Shown here: piece after piece, positions 33,000 to 42,301 of the stretch
Position numbering within the stretch: position 1 is the stretch's first letter
Layout: the number at the start of each line of letters is the position of its first letter
Assembly: GCA_003242885.1 (NCBI GenBank)
Contig: QKMZ01000001.1
Span: 557,147-621,146 of the forward strand
DNA length: 64,000 bases
Origin: Candidatus Melainabacteria bacterium
GTDB lineage: Bacteria; Cyanobacteriota; Vampirovibrionia; Obscuribacterales; Obscuribacteraceae
Direction: 5' to 3'
Notes under the pieces: model-generated
Told to the model about the DNA's origin: nothing
What the model saw: the letters and a program-made list of their open reading frames with translations, nothing else
Databases searched by the model: none
Made by a program: the position numbers and the translations under genes

Positions 33000-33372
33000 G
33001 CTGCCCATGAGTGCCACAGCGCGATGGGGCGGAATCTTGATGGAAGCTTGATATGTCCATGGCCATCTTTGACACCAGCTTGAAAGCCCCTGTGTAAATC
33101 TTAGATGTCGGTGCTCAGTTGACCTGTACTAAGGGCATGTTCAGGTTTTCCAACAGTGCATCTCTGAGAGAATTATTCACTGTAATGGATAAATCCTCTG
33201 ACATTTAGTTTTGCAAAAAACCACTTGCACGTACCTGCAAGTGGCGCACTCGGTCCCTGGGCTGGCTGGGCGTGACGGTTGAGAAAGAGTAGTTCCAATC
33301 TCAATCTAACATTCAGTCAACTCCGGGGGGATCGGCAGTCCGAGTTTTTTGCTAAAACTAAGGAAACAACAA
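33000..33372. other. Intergenic region upstream of the efflux operon
   Basis: No protein gene is seen. The stretch contains a strong inverted repeat at 33221-33244 (listed as a minus-strand terminator) and then the leader of the RND operon, including AAGGA before a small ORF at 33373. Promoter boxes cannot be fixed with confidence. Confidence 0.4.
33221..33244 (-). terminator. Intrinsic terminator on the minus strand with no assigned gene
   Basis: CCACTTGCA (33221-33229) and TGCAAGTGG (33236-33244) form a perfect 9-bp stem with a 6-nt loop. Read on the minus strand it is followed by TTTTTT (33215-33220 complement), the form of a rho-independent terminator. On the plus strand no T-run follows. 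No minus-strand gene lies to the right, so it may end an antisense or small RNA started in the efflux operon leader. Confidence 0.55.
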
Positions 33373-33477
33373 ATGAAACTCAAAACCGATTGCACAACTA
33401 GAAACTCAAATTTGCATTCTGCCGATGTTGTCGATGCAAAGAGAGTCATTGTCAAACTAACAAATAGTGGATGCTGA
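33373..33477 (+). CDS. 34-residue leader ORF coupled to the efflux operon
   Basis: Small reading frame starting ATG 33373 with AAGGA 8-9 nt upstream, encoding a 34-residue peptide (MKLKTDCTTRNSNLHSADVV at its start) and ending with TGA that overlaps the ATG of the membrane fusion protein gene by 7 nt (ATGCTGA). The efflux gene has no clear ribosome site of its own, so its translation probably depends on this ORF. It may be a regulatory leader peptide or simply a coupling device; the peptide has no recognisable homology or membrane segment. Confidence 0.55.
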   Translation: MKLKTDCTTRNSNLHSADVVDAKRVIVKLTNSGC

Positions 33478-34637
33478 AACTGTTTAAGACGCTGGCACTG
33501 TGTTCCAGCGCCTTACTGCTCGTAATTTCTCTATCAGGTTGTCAGATATCCTCTGACAGCAAAGATGCAGCGCATGCGCATTCCCATGTAGGGAAACCCT
33601 TTGTTAAGGACGCAGCGTCGAACGAAGAAGAATCAAATACGGTTTACCAGGTCAGTAAGCCCCTCGTTAAAGACCTAACCTTGAATGATGAATATGTCTG
33701 CCAGATCAGAGCGATTCAGCATATTGAAATTCGTTCATTGGAGAAGGGGTATCTGCAAAATGTACTGGTAGACGAAGGACAAACTGTTCACAAAGGGCAG
33801 TTGCTTTTTCAAATAAAGCCCAATGTCTACGAAGCCGATGTTCAAAAATCAGAAGCAGAGGTAGAGCTTTCCAAAATCGAGCTGCAGAACAACCAGGCAC
33901 TTGTCGATAAAGACATTATTTCCTCCACTGAAGCTGCCATGTCTGCCGCCAAGCTAGCCAAAGTTCAAGCGGAACTAGAGCTAGCCAAAACGCATTTAGG
34001 CTTTACTGAAATTCGAGCCCCGTTTGATGGGCTGATAGGCCGCTTTGGTGATGTCAGGCTGGGCAGCTTGTTGGAAGAAAACCAACTGCTGACGACCTTA
34101 AGCGATACCCATCGACTTTGGGTGTACTTCAATGTGCCTGAATCTGTGTACTTGGACTACATGAAAAAAACGAGAAGCGGTGTTTCTCAAACCGTCCAAC
34201 TGGAGCTCGCCAACAAGGAAATTTATCCTGAACCTGGAACAATAGAAACCATTCAGTCAGACTTTAACAATACCTCCGGCAATATTGCCTTTCGAGCGGT
34301 CTTTAATAACCCAAAAGGTCTGCTGCGTTATGGGCAGACAGGCACAATACTATGGCCCAAGAAGGTCAATCAGGCGGTCATTGTGCCTCAAAAGTCTACG
34401 TTTGAAGTCTTAGACAAACGCTTTATTTATGTCGTCGACAAAGACGGGGTGATTCACGAACGTGAGGTTAAAGTGGCCCGTGAGGAACCCAACGTTTACA
34501 TACTCTCTTCTGGAATTACACCGGATGAGATGTACTTGCTTGAGCGGCAGAACAAATTGGATAAAGGCGACAAAATCAGCTACAAGCTGATTGATCCCAA
34601 AATTGCTGTTGAGAATTTAAAACTGTATGCCGAGTAG
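33471..34637 (+). CDS. RND efflux periplasmic adaptor (membrane fusion lipoprotein)
   Basis: 388-residue HlyD/AcrA-family adaptor that bridges an RND pump and outer-membrane channel. The N-terminus is a lipoprotein signal with lipobox LSGC (LLLVISLSGC), so it is anchored in the inner membrane by lipid. It has a barrel-sandwich half-motif (LEKGYLQNVLVDEGQTVHKG near residue 90), an alpha-hairpin (about 118-175), a second lipoyl half-motif (LGFTEIRAPFDGLIGRFGDV) and a beta-barrel with LRYGQTGTILWP. It is followed by the permease gene after 17 nt and preceded by an overlapping leader ORF. Substrate cannot be inferred; the set resembles multidrug (HAE1) rather than metal pumps. Confidence 0.93.
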   Translation: MLKLFKTLALCSSALLLVISLSGCQISSDSKDAAHAHSHVGKPFVKDAASNEEESNTVYQVSKPLVKDLTLNDEYVCQIRAIQHIEIRSLEKGYLQNVLVDEGQTVHKGQLLFQIKPNVYEADVQKSEAEVELSKIELQNNQALVDKDIISSTEAAMSAAKLAKVQAELELAKTHLGFTEIRAPFDGLIGRFGDVRLGSLLEENQLLTTLSDTHRLWVYFNVPESVYLDYMKKTRSGVSQTVQLELANKEIYPEPGTIETIQSDFNNTSGNIAFRAVFNNPKGLLRYGQTGTILWPKKVNQAVIVPQKSTFEVLDKRFIYVVDKDGVIHEREVKVAREEPNVYILSSGITPDEMYLLERQNKLDKGDKISYKLIDPKIAVENLKLYAE

Positions 34638-34654
34638 ATTAGGTTAGTCCAGCT

Positions 34655-37600
34655 ATGTTTCGTAACATCCTTAAACGGCCTGTACTCGGGATTGTCATCT
34701 CGATCTTGATCGTTTTCCTCGGCTGCCTGTCCCTTGTGCAGCTTCCTATTTCACAGTTCCCCCAAATTGCGCCCACCGTCGTCAATATCTTCATTGCCTA
34801 CCCCGGTGCTAGTGCCGATGTGCTTACCAAGTCAACGCTGGTACCACTAGAAGCGGCCATCAACGGGGTGCCGGGAATGCGCTATATGTCCTCTGATGCG
34901 ACCAGCGCAGGTGAGGCTACCGTTCGTTTGGTATTTGAACCAGGTACCGACTCCAACCAGGCGGTGGTCGCCGTCAAAACCAGGGTGGATCAGGTAATGA
35001 CCTCATTACCTGATCTCGTTCAGCGAGAGGGGGTCATCATTCGTCCCCTGCAGTCCTCCATGCTGATGTATGTGGATTTGTATTCTGATTCCCCCTCCTT
35101 CAAACAGCAATATCTGTTCAATTACGCCTACACCAAGCTAATACCTGAAATTCAACGGATTAAAGGGGTTGCGAACGCGAGCTTACTGGGTAGCAGGACG
35201 TATGCCATGAGGCTGTGGCTCAAACCTGATCGCATGCGAGCCTACAATATTTCTTCTGAAGAAGTGGTCGAGGCCGTAAAAAGCCAGAGTCTTATTGCCC
35301 GCCCTGGCCGGCTCGGTATCAGCTCCGGGAAAAATGCCCAGTCTACTGAATATGTGCTGAATTATATTGGCCGCTATACCGAGCCTGAGCAGTACGAAAA
35401 TATCATCATCAAAAGTTCCGGATTTGGTGAAATGGTCAAGCTCAAAGACATTGCCACCGTGGAGCTGGGCAGTGAGTTTTACGATATTTACACGAATCTG
35501 GATGGAAAGTCCTCTGCGTCTATCGTGCTGAAACAGACATCGGATAGCAATGCCAGGGAAGTCATTCAAAAGGTCAAAGAAAAAATTAGCGAGCTCTCCA
35601 AGGCGTTTCCGGACGGTATACACGTTCAGTACAGCTACGATGTCTCCAAGTTTTTAGACGCCTCAATTGAACAGGTCATTGACACCATCCGCGATGCCTT
35701 TATTCTGGTCACCCTGGTTGTCTTTCTGTTTCTTGGGGACTGGCGTTCTACCGTCATTCCTGTCATCGCCGTACCTATCTCATTAATTGGGCCCTTTTTG
35801 GTGCTCTCGATGTTTGGTATGTCCGTTAACCTGATTACTTTATTTGCTTTGGTACTGGCCATCGGCATTGTGGTGGATGATGCCATTGTGGTGGTTGAAG
35901 CAGTCCACAGCAATATGGAGAAAGACCCGACTCTAACGCCTTATACTGCGACGCAAAAAGCCATGGGCGAACTGGGAAGCGCTATTCTGGCCATCTCAAT
36001 GGTGATGATTTCGGTGTTTGTGCCGATTGCCTTCATCCCTGGCCCGGTGGGTGTATTTTACCGGCAGTTTTCTATCACGATGTCCAGCGCCATTGTGATA
36101 TCGGCCTTGGTGGCATTAACGTTAACGCCCGTTTTATGCGCCATGTTTCTTAAGAACCATGCCGGTCACGGTGAAGGTCACGGTCACGGTGACAGTCATA
36201 CTCGCAAGCCCTCTCTCAATATATTTCAACGGTTTATTGGTCTATTCAATGCCGTTTTCGAATTATTTACCCGCGGCTACATGTGGCTGTTAAACCGTTT
36301 CGTTACCCAGAGACTAATGTGCCTGGTGGTCATCATTCTGTTTTCTGCAGGCGTTGTCTATATGAGCCAAAAGGTTTCCTCTGGCTTTGTCCCGAATGAA
36401 GACCAGGGCACAATTTACGCTATCGTTCAAACACCGCCAGGGTCTTCGCTGGAATACACAAACAAAGTGATGGGCCAGTTGCAAGAAGTGTGCAAAGCGG
36501 TTGACGGAGTCCACTCGGTGACGTCGATGGCGGGCTACGAAATCATGACAGAAGGCAGAGGCTCCAACGCGGGGACCTGTCTTATCAACCTCAAAAACTG
36601 GGATGAACGCAAACAAAACGTCAATGAAATTATTGAGGAATTAGAACATCACACTGCTGGGTTGGGAGGACGGGTTGAATTTTTTGAACCGCCGGCCATT
36701 CCTGGCTTTGGATCTTCTGGCGGATTTTCGTTGCGATTACTGGATAAAACCGGGGATCTACGCTATCAAGAGCTGCAACTGGCCACTCAAGACTTTATGA
36801 AAAACCTGCTGAAACGCAAAGAGATTTCAGGGCTGTTTACCTTCTACAATGCGTCCTATCCTCAATATGAGATTAAGATCGATAACAAGATGGCTATGCA
36901 GAAGGGGGTTTCCATAGGAACTGCTATGAGAAACCTGGATGTAATGAACAGCGGCTCTTATGAGCAAGGGTTTGTCAAATTTGGCCGTTTTTTCAAAGTC
37001 TTTACTCAGGCAGCCCCTGAATTCAGAAGAAATCTGGAGGATTTGACGACCCAGTTTGTCAAAAATGACCAAGGGGATATGGTCCCTTACTCGTCGTTTA
37101 TGACCCTGGAAAAAACAAAAGGGGCCAATGAAATTACGCGCTATAACATGTACAATTCTGCCGCCATACGCGGATTTCCGTCAAAAGGGTATACGTCTGG
37201 CGACGCCATTCAGGCTATTCGCGAGGTAGCTAAAAACACCTTGTCCCGCGATTTCGACATTGCCTGGGAAGACCTTGCCTACGACGAAGCGAAGCGAGGT
37301 AATGAATTTCTTGTAATTTCTTTGATTGTTGTGCTTTTTGTCTATTTAGTGCTGGCGGCACAGTACGAAAGTTTTGCGCTGCCTTTCGCCGTGCTCTTTT
37401 CCTTGCCCGTCGGTATTTTTGGCTCTTTCGCAATGCTCAATATGATGGGCCTCGCCAACGATGTGTATGCGCAAATTGCTGTTATTACCCTGCTTGGACT
37501 GTTGGGTAAAAATGCTGTGTTAATCGTCGAGTTTGCGGTTCAGAGACGGAATGAAGGTTTATCGTTGCGAGACGCTGCGCTGGAAGGCGCCAGGATGCGG

Positions 37601-38647
37601 TTTCGTCCTATCCTAATGACGTCCTTTGCCTTTGTTGCAGGGCTTGTCCCACTTGTGTTGTCGCATGGCGCCGGAGCCGTGGGCAATAAAACCCTTGGTT
37701 CATCTGCCATGGGTGGGATGGTGACGGGCACACTCATCGGCGTGTTGGTTATTCCTGGCCTTTACTTTTTGTTCGCCACCATGGTTGATGGCAAAAAACT
37801 GCTGAAAGATCAAGAACATACCAGTATCACGGACTCCATTGTTAGGAGGAAAAAACACCGAGAGCAAACAGTACGACTTATTAAATTACTGATTAAGAGA
37901 GGGAAGCCGCCAGCTGCAGGCGAGAAGGAAGCACCGAGAGTAGAGGCAGAACGCATTGCAGCCGAGAAGCAAGCAGCGAGAGTAGAAGCAGAACGCATTG
38001 CAGCCGAGAAGCAAGTAGCGAGAGTAGAAGCAGAACGCATTGCAGCCGAGAAGGAAGCGGCGAGAGTAGAGGCAGAACGCATTGCAGCCGAGAAGGAAGC
38101 GGCGAGAGTAGAGGCAGAACGCATTGCAGCCGAGAAGGAAGCAGCAAGAGTAGAGGCAGAACGCATTGCAGCCGAGAAGGAAGCAGCAAGAGTAGAAGCA
38201 GAACGTATTGCGGCCGAGAAGGAAGCGGCGCGAATAGCTGCTGAAAAGGAAGCTGCAAGAGTAGAAGCAGAACGTATTGCGGCCGAGAAGGAAGCGGCGC
38301 GAATAGCTGCTGAAAAGGAAGCTGCAAGAGTAGAAGCAGAACGCATTGCAGCCGAGAAGGAAGCAGCGCGAATAGCTGCTGAAAAGGAAGCTGCAAGAGT
38401 AGAGGCAGAGCGTGTTGCAGCCGAGAAGGAAGCAGCAAGAGTAGAGGCAGAACGCATTGCAGCCGAGAAGGAAGCGGCGCGAATAGCTGCTGAAAAGGAA
38501 GCTGCAAGAGTAGAGGCAGAGCGTGTTGCAGCCGAGAAGGAAGCAGCGAGAATAGCTGCCGAAAAGGAAGCCGCAAGTGTAGAATCAGAACGCGTTGCAA
38601 CCGATGCTAAGCCTCCAGTTGCAGCTGATGCGAAACCGGATGCCTAA
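34655..38647 (+). CDS. RND (HAE1/AcrB-type) efflux permease with C-terminal TolA-like repeat tail
   Basis: Inner-membrane drug:H+ antiporter, 1330 residues against about 1050 for AcrB. The first 1060 residues show the standard plan: helix 1 ([20 protein letters not shown]), two large periplasmic loops, the proton relay in helix 4 ([20 protein letters not shown], with the paired aspartates) and the second half-repeat ([20 protein letters not shown]). A His-rich cytoplasmic loop ([13 protein letters not shown]) lies near residue 505. From about residue 1092 it carries a tail of [18 protein letters not shown] repeats predicted to form a charged cytoplasmic coiled coil; this is not normal for RND pumps. 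It sits between adaptor and channel genes. Substrate unknown. Confidence 0.95.
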   Translation: MFRNILKRPVLGIVISILIVFLGCLSLVQLPISQFPQIAPTVVNIFIAYPGASADVLTKSTLVPLEAAINGVPGMRYMSSDATSAGEATVRLVFEPGTDSNQAVVAVKTRVDQVMTSLPDLVQREGVIIRPLQSSMLMYVDLYSDSPSFKQQYLFNYAYTKLIPEIQRIKGVANASLLGSRTYAMRLWLKPDRMRAYNISSEEVVEAVKSQSLIARPGRLGISSGKNAQSTEYVLNYIGRYTEPEQYENIIIKSSGFGEMVKLKDIATVELGSEFYDIYTNLDGKSSASIVLKQTSDSNAREVIQKVKEKISELSKAFPDGIHVQYSYDVSKFLDASIEQVIDTIRDAFILVTLVVFLFLGDWRSTVIPVIAVPISLIGPFLVLSMFGMSVNLITLFALVLAIGIVVDDAIVVVEAVHSNMEKDPTLTPYTATQKAMGELGSAILAISMVMISVFVPIAFIPGPVGVFYRQFSITMSSAIVISALVALTLTPVLCAMFLKNHAGHGEGHGHGDSHTRKPSLNIFQRFIGLFNAVFELFTRGYMWLLNRFVTQRLMCLVVIILFSAGVVYMSQKVSSGFVPNEDQGTIYAIVQTPPGSSLEYTNKVMGQLQEVCKAVDGVHSVTSMAGYEIMTEGRGSNAGTCLINLKNWDERKQNVNEIIEELEHHTAGLGGRVEFFEPPAIPGFGSSGGFSLRLLDKTGDLRYQELQLATQDFMKNLLKRKEISGLFTFYNASYPQYEIKIDNKMAMQKGVSIGTAMRNLDVMNSGSYEQGFVKFGRFFKVFTQAAPEFRRNLEDLTTQFVKNDQGDMVPYSSFMTLEKTKGANEITRYNMYNSAAIRGFPSKGYTSGDAIQAIREVAKNTLSRDFDIAWEDLAYDEAKRGNEFLVISLIVVLFVYLVLAAQYESFALPFAVLFSLPVGIFGSFAMLNMMGLANDVYAQIAVITLLGLLGKNAVLIVEFAVQRRNEGLSLRDAALEGARMRFRPILMTSFAFVAGLVPLVLSHGAGAVGNKTLGSSAMGGMVTGTLIGVLVIPGLYFLFATMVDGKKLLKDQEHTSITDSIVRRKKHREQTVRLIKLLIKRGKPPAAGEKEAPRVEAERIAAEKQAARVEAERIAAEKQVARVEAERIAAEKEAARVEAERIAAEKEAARVEAERIAAEKEAARVEAERIAAEKEAARVEAERIAAEKEAARIAAEKEAARVEAERIAAEKEAARIAAEKEAARVEAERIAAEKEAARIAAEKEAARVEAERVAAEKEAARVEAERIAAEKEAARIAAEKEAARVEAERVAAEKEAARIAAEKEAASVESERVATDAKPPVAADAKPDA
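37928..38609 (+). repeat. Coding tandem repeats of 42 and 27 bp (permease tail)
   Basis: Twelve near-identical 14-residue units (consensus [14 protein letters not shown], 42 bp) and five 9-residue units (EAARIAAEK, 27 bp, lacking the inner VEAER), then one degenerate unit. In the second half the long and short units are interleaved, suggesting slippage or unequal recombination. Nucleotide identity between units is high, so the copy number is probably unstable between strains. The long minus-strand open frames here are by-products of the repeat. Confidence 0.95.
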
Positions 38648-38664
38648 GGACTAGTCAGTCAACC

Positions 38665-40131
38665 ATGAGCGGAAACTGGAAAAAAATTGTTAGTTTGACA
38701 CTCATAACTTTTATGGGAATCCTTCCAGCGCCTGCTTTTGCAAGATCGTTTTTTCATCCGATTGATCTTTTGCAAAGAAAGCCGACATTCAACGTACCAA
38801 AAAAATATGACAGTCCGCAGCTAAAGGGCTCTGTTGAAGTTGATAGTGCGGCTTCCATAAGCTGGCGACAATTTTTTTCTGATCCTGATCTTGTCCACCT
38901 GATTGAAACAGCCCTGGCAAATAACCAAGAATTCAATCTTGCTATACAGGATATTGAAATTGCTGCAAATGAAGTGAAAGAAAGACAAGCTGAGTATTTG
39001 CCTAAAGTTGGCCTGGGTTTGGGCGCAAGTTACATTCATCCATCCGACAACACCCCGGAAGGAGTGTTGGATACGATTACTGCGAGACACTTTTTTAGTC
39101 AACCGGATTTTAACCTGAATTTGGGTCCTTCCCTGACTTGGGAAGTGGATATCTGGAAGAGATTGAGAAATGCCAAAGAGGCGGCCAGACTGCGTATGAT
39201 GGCCCAATACGAGGTCCGAAATTTTCTTATTTCCAGACTCGTTACTGAAATAGCAATTAACTACTATGAATTAATGGCTCTGGATACGTCTCTGAAGATC
39301 TTGGATGCAAACATTAGCATTCAGGAAGCGGCTTTCCTTAAAATGCAGACTTTGAAGCGTTTTGCTAAAGCGAACCAGTTAGGGGTCAATCGGTTTGAAG
39401 CTCAGTTAAATAAGACTAGAAGCCAGCGGTCTGAAACCAAGCAGAGTATTGTTGAAAAAGAGAATCGCCTGAAGTTCCTCACTGGTATCTATGACGAAGC
39501 ACCAATAGCGAGAAACTCTGACCAGTTTATGGCGATACCGGTGCATGAATTGCAGACGGGTGTGCCTGCTCAGCTCTTGCAAAACAGAGCCGACATTCGT
39601 CAGGCTGAAGCAGCGATTAAGGCGGCAAAGCTCGATTTAAAAAGTGTGAAGGCACAGCTCTACCCCAACCTGACGATTCGGGCAGGTACTGGATGGTCGG
39701 GGTGGAATCCTCAACTAATGTTTAGAACCCCACAGTCGTTGCTCTACAATGCGATGGGTGACTTCATGCTTCCATTGATCAACCGAAGAGGAATACTTGC
39801 GCGAATAAGGATAGCCGATGCCCACCAAACCCAAGCGGTTTTGACTTATGAGCAGACTTTGCTAAAAGCCTACACGGACGTTCTTAATCAGGTGTCCAAT
39901 ATAAAAAACATGCAGGACGCTTTTGATACCAAAAAACGAGAAGTCGTATTGCTCGAGGAATCTATCGGTACGGCAAACATGTTGTTTAAGTACGCCAAGG
40001 CGACTTACATAGAAGTGCTGCTTGTTCAGGAAGAGAAATTGAATGCAGAAAAAGAACTGGTCGCAGTGAAAATGGAACTGGTCGGGTCCAGAGTTAATCT
40101 ATATCGAGCACTAGGGGGTGGTTGGCGATAA
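38665..40131 (+). CDS. TolC/OprM-type outer membrane efflux channel
   Basis: 488-residue outer membrane factor of the NodT/TolC class. A signal peptide (KIVSLTLITFMGILPAPAFA) has no lipobox cysteine, unlike OprM. Two repeats of the outer-membrane efflux domain are seen, the first with LIETALANNQEFNLAIQDIE and LPKVGLGLGASY, the second with LLQNRADIRQAEAAIKAAKL and LYPNLTIRAG. These are the standard coiled-coil and strand elements of the trimeric channel. It lies 17 nt after the permease gene and completes the adaptor-pump-channel operon. It is the main evidence that the organism has an outer membrane. Confidence 0.93.
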   Translation: MSGNWKKIVSLTLITFMGILPAPAFARSFFHPIDLLQRKPTFNVPKKYDSPQLKGSVEVDSAASISWRQFFSDPDLVHLIETALANNQEFNLAIQDIEIAANEVKERQAEYLPKVGLGLGASYIHPSDNTPEGVLDTITARHFFSQPDFNLNLGPSLTWEVDIWKRLRNAKEAARLRMMAQYEVRNFLISRLVTEIAINYYELMALDTSLKILDANISIQEAAFLKMQTLKRFAKANQLGVNRFEAQLNKTRSQRSETKQSIVEKENRLKFLTGIYDEAPIARNSDQFMAIPVHELQTGVPAQLLQNRADIRQAEAAIKAAKLDLKSVKAQLYPNLTIRAGTGWSGWNPQLMFRTPQSLLYNAMGDFMLPLINRRGILARIRIADAHQTQAVLTYEQTLLKAYTDVLNQVSNIKNMQDAFDTKKREVVLLEESIGTANMLFKYAKATYIEVLLVQEEKLNAEKELVAVKMELVGSRVNLYRALGGGWR

Positions 40132-40173
40132 AAGAAACTTACATGAATAGCATTGGATTCGAGGTACTTTCAG

Positions 40174-40644
40174 TTGAACAGAAATTTTGCAGCAATCATA
40201 TGCATCGCCGCCGCATTCAGCGGGGCGTTTTTCGTGAGCATTCAGTCTGTTGAGGCGAAGACTCCGCGAAATAGTTCGCACGTAATCAGAAATTATTTTG
40301 TCCCCGCTCCTCCGCCTTACACACCATCAATGGTCCCGCCTGGGCTGTTAATGACGTACGCTCAAACCCTAACAGCGGGTGCAGAGCACGCCGTCGTGGA
40401 GAAGCTCGACAATTTCTCCGGCAATCATATCTTGGCGCGAAACCAGGGCGGCATGCCGGCAGTTGTTCAATCAAATCCTTACTTAAATTACAACCCGGTC
40501 GTTGAGAAGAGAGTTCAAAAACGCGTTGATACCATCGATTCTAAGATTTCGGGTATTGAAAAAGAAATCGGCGTATTGCTGAATCTTGAGGACAAGAAAA
40601 GCGATGAAGCTCAAATCTGTGACTCGGTCTTAGAGTCGATTTGA
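40174..40644 (+). CDS. Small exported protein of unknown function
   Basis: 156 residues from TTG 40174, chosen because AGG of CGAGGTAC lies about 8 nt upstream; TTG 40153 is also in frame. A signal peptide (FAAIICIAAAFSGAFFVSIQ) precedes a proline-rich stretch (FVPAPPPYTPSMVPPG) and a C-terminal helix (VEKRVQKRVDTIDSKISGIE). Family not recognised. It follows the outer-membrane channel gene by about 40 nt on the same strand and may be a periplasmic accessory of the efflux operon, but nothing in the sequence proves a link. Confidence 0.6.
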   Translation: MNRNFAAIICIAAAFSGAFFVSIQSVEAKTPRNSSHVIRNYFVPAPPPYTPSMVPPGLLMTYAQTLTAGAEHAVVEKLDNFSGNHILARNQGGMPAVVQSNPYLNYNPVVEKRVQKRVDTIDSKISGIEKEIGVLLNLEDKKSDEAQICDSVLESI

Positions 40645-40645
40645 A

Positions 40646-40936
40646 CTATGTAGATTCCGCACCACATACGGTGCAATTGATCTGTAGAGGTTGAGGCAAG
40701 TGCATGTGCGAAATCGTTTCTCTTGCTTTCACGCAGCTGCAGGATGCGATTCGTCTGGTGATGCGCCTGACGCGCTTTGTGTTCTTCTTGCAATCGATAA
40801 TTGCGGCGGTAATTAGGGACAAACAGAGAATCCCTAAACCTGGGAGTTTGTATTGGTGCGGCGCAAATTGAAGGGCCATAAGCGATACGAAGAGTATTTC
40901 GTTACCTTGGTTGAATTTATTTTTGATGAATGCCAT
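40646..40936 (-). CDS. Small membrane protein with C-terminal Cys motif (tentative)
   Basis: 96 residues from ATG 40936, preceded by GGAGG 7 nt upstream, which is the best argument that it is real. One hydrophobic helix (GLGILCLSLITAAIIDC) is followed by a basic patch (KKNTKRVRRITRRI) and a tail with INCTVCGAE, a possible metal- or thiol-active CxxC. It converges on the preceding gene. Family not recognised; overlapping plus-strand frames look less gene-like. Confidence 0.45.
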   Translation of the reverse strand: MAFIKNKFNQGNEILFVSLMALQFAPHQYKLPGLGILCLSLITAAIIDCKKNTKRVRRITRRIASCSCVKARETISHMHLPQPLQINCTVCGAEST

Positions 40937-41240
40937 CGGTCGTCCTCCAGTATTGGTGGGGGGCGGATACCTTGTTCGAGTTGCAAGAGAATCGCCTCGA
41001 GCGATCTTGCTATCCCGACAATTTGCTTAGCTGCATGTCAAGCATAATAGGGAATGAACCAATTGGCAAGGAGTCTAATTATTTACAGGTTTTAATGTGG
41101 CTGTTTCTTCCCAACAGCTGGTGCTCTTGGGGCTTTGAAACTGTTTTTTCACTGGTTCTGCAAAATCCCGAAGGTGGTTAGAGCCAGGTGGCACCGTATT
41201 TAGTGTCGTGATGCGTTTGGGAATGTTGTCCGGTCAATTT
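40937..41240. other. Intergenic region without a supported gene
   Basis: About 300 bp between two minus-strand genes. Short plus-strand frames exist (for example 40930-41181), but none has a ribosome site, domain or convincing composition. I see no terminator hairpin with a T-run. Confidence 0.35.
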
Positions 41241-41579
41241 CTAGCGTCCCGAAAACTCTTTCATCACTTGCCCGTATCGCTTGCCCACGGCACCGCAGAC
41301 TATATCGCAAAGCTCATAGATGGTGCTGTCGCCGATGCTGTAATAGACAAAGAGACCTTGCCGGCGCTTTTGAACTATTCCTTGTTCTGCCAAAACAGAC
41401 AGGTGTTTGCTGACATTTGCCTGACTCATTGCTGTTAACTCGCATATTTCCTGAACCGAACGTTCGCCATTAAAGAGGTTTTGCAAAATCTGCAGTCTCG
41501 AAGCGTCAGATAGCGCTCTAAACCGTGCCGCCACTATTTCGAGCGCCGGTCTTGTTAATAGCGCTTTTTTGCCTTTCAT
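41241..41579 (-). CDS. ArsR-family repressor of the reactive-sulfur operon (BigR/SqrR-like)
   Basis: 112-residue winged helix protein: FRALSDASRLQILQNLFNGE, then VQEICELTAMSQANVSKHLS as the recognition helices and RRQGLFVYYSIGD as the wing. Cysteines occur in EICEL and in ELCDIVCG. BigR/SqrR-type repressors sense persulfides by a two-cysteine tetrasulfide bridge, so a pair of these may be the sensor. Start is ambiguous: ATG 41579 has GAGGC but too close, while ATG 41603 or TTG 41618 could add 8-13 residues. It is divergent from a rhodanese-TauE-persulfide dioxygenase operon, with palindromes in the shared promoter region. Confidence 0.82.
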   Translation of the reverse strand: MKGKKALLTRPALEIVAARFRALSDASRLQILQNLFNGERSVQEICELTAMSQANVSKHLSVLAEQGIVQKRRQGLFVYYSIGDSTIYELCDIVCGAVGKRYGQVMKEFSGR

Positions 41580-41628
41580 GCCTCTAAACCCCGCTAGGAA
41601 CATAGTTCCAGTGTACAACCACTTGATT

Positions 41629-41667
41629 GATTGTACAATCAGTCTTTCGGTTGATTAGTTATATAAC
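41629..41667. promoter_or_regulatory. Two palindromes in the divergent sulfur-operon promoter
   Basis: GATTGTACAATC (41629-41640) is a perfect 12-bp palindrome; a second TTGTAC-type half site lies at 41613-41618. GTTATATAAC (41658-41667) is a perfect 10-bp palindrome. They sit between the divergent repressor and rhodanese genes, where BigR-type repressors bind AT-rich dyads. They are candidate operators for the adjacent ArsR-family protein. Confidence 0.5.
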
Positions 41668-41711
41668 CAAATAGTGATATGGTTGAGTATATACCGGACG
41701 AGGACCCTCAA

Positions 41712-42284
41712 ATGTCAGAACAGACAAATTCCACAATTTGCCCACAAGTCTCAGCCGCAGATGTTGCCTCGCAAACTGGCTTAGTGCTTGTTGATGTACG
41801 CAGCCCTATAGAATTCGAAACAGAGCATATTGCAGGCTCGGTAAACGTGCCACTTGAGGCCCTTGATTCGCGCAGCGAAGAGGTATCAAGAAACGGCCAG
41901 CTTGTGGTCATCTGCCGCAGCGGCAAGCGTGCCGAACGGGCCGCTTACACCCTTATGGGCCGCGGCTTTCATCCTAAAGTGCTAGAGGGCGGAATGATCG
42001 CCTGGAGAAAGGCTGGACTGCCAGTAAAGGAAGGAAAGAAGAGACTTCCTATCGAGCGACAGATCCAGCTAATTGTAGGTGCTGGTGTTTTGACCGGGGT
42101 ATTGCTGGGCGCTTTTGTCAACCCCTGGTATTTGGTCATACCTGGATTTTTCGGAGCCGGCCTGACCTTTGCCGGATTGTCTGGGACTTGCGCATTGGGC
42201 ATTCTCCTGGGGAAAGCCCCCTGGAACAAGCTTGAATTGTCTTCTGGGCAATCTCAGAACGGCAAATCTAGTTGTTGCTCTTAA
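41712..42284 (+). CDS. Rhodanese domain protein with C-terminal membrane helices
   Basis: 190 residues from ATG 41712 (GAGG 9 nt upstream; ATG 41679 also possible). Residues about 15-100 are a rhodanese domain: VLVDVRSPIEFETEHIAGSV, then the active-site loop VVICRSGKRAERA with the persulfide-forming cysteine, and VLEGGMIAWRKAGLPV. Two membrane helices follow (LIVGAGVLTGVLLGAFV and LVIPGFFGAGLTFAGLSGTC), the DUF2892-type hairpin seen in inner-membrane rhodaneses such as YgaP. A Cys pair closes the protein (KSSCCS). First gene of the sulfur operon; it likely moves sulfane sulfur at the membrane. Confidence 0.9.
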   Translation: MSEQTNSTICPQVSAADVASQTGLVLVDVRSPIEFETEHIAGSVNVPLEALDSRSEEVSRNGQLVVICRSGKRAERAAYTLMGRGFHPKVLEGGMIAWRKAGLPVKEGKKRLPIERQIQLIVGAGVLTGVLLGAFVNPWYLVIPGFFGAGLTFAGLSGTCALGILLGKAPWNKLELSSGQSQNGKSSCCS

Positions 42285-42301
42285 TCAGAGGAGATAGTTT
42301 C

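Noticed and set aside
37810..38600. Long minus-strand open frames (Ala/Ser/Thr- and Leu/Gln-rich) opposite the permease tail
   Set aside because: They are created by the 42/27-bp repeats of the plus-strand coding sequence, have no ribosome sites, and the plus frame is the continuous permease.
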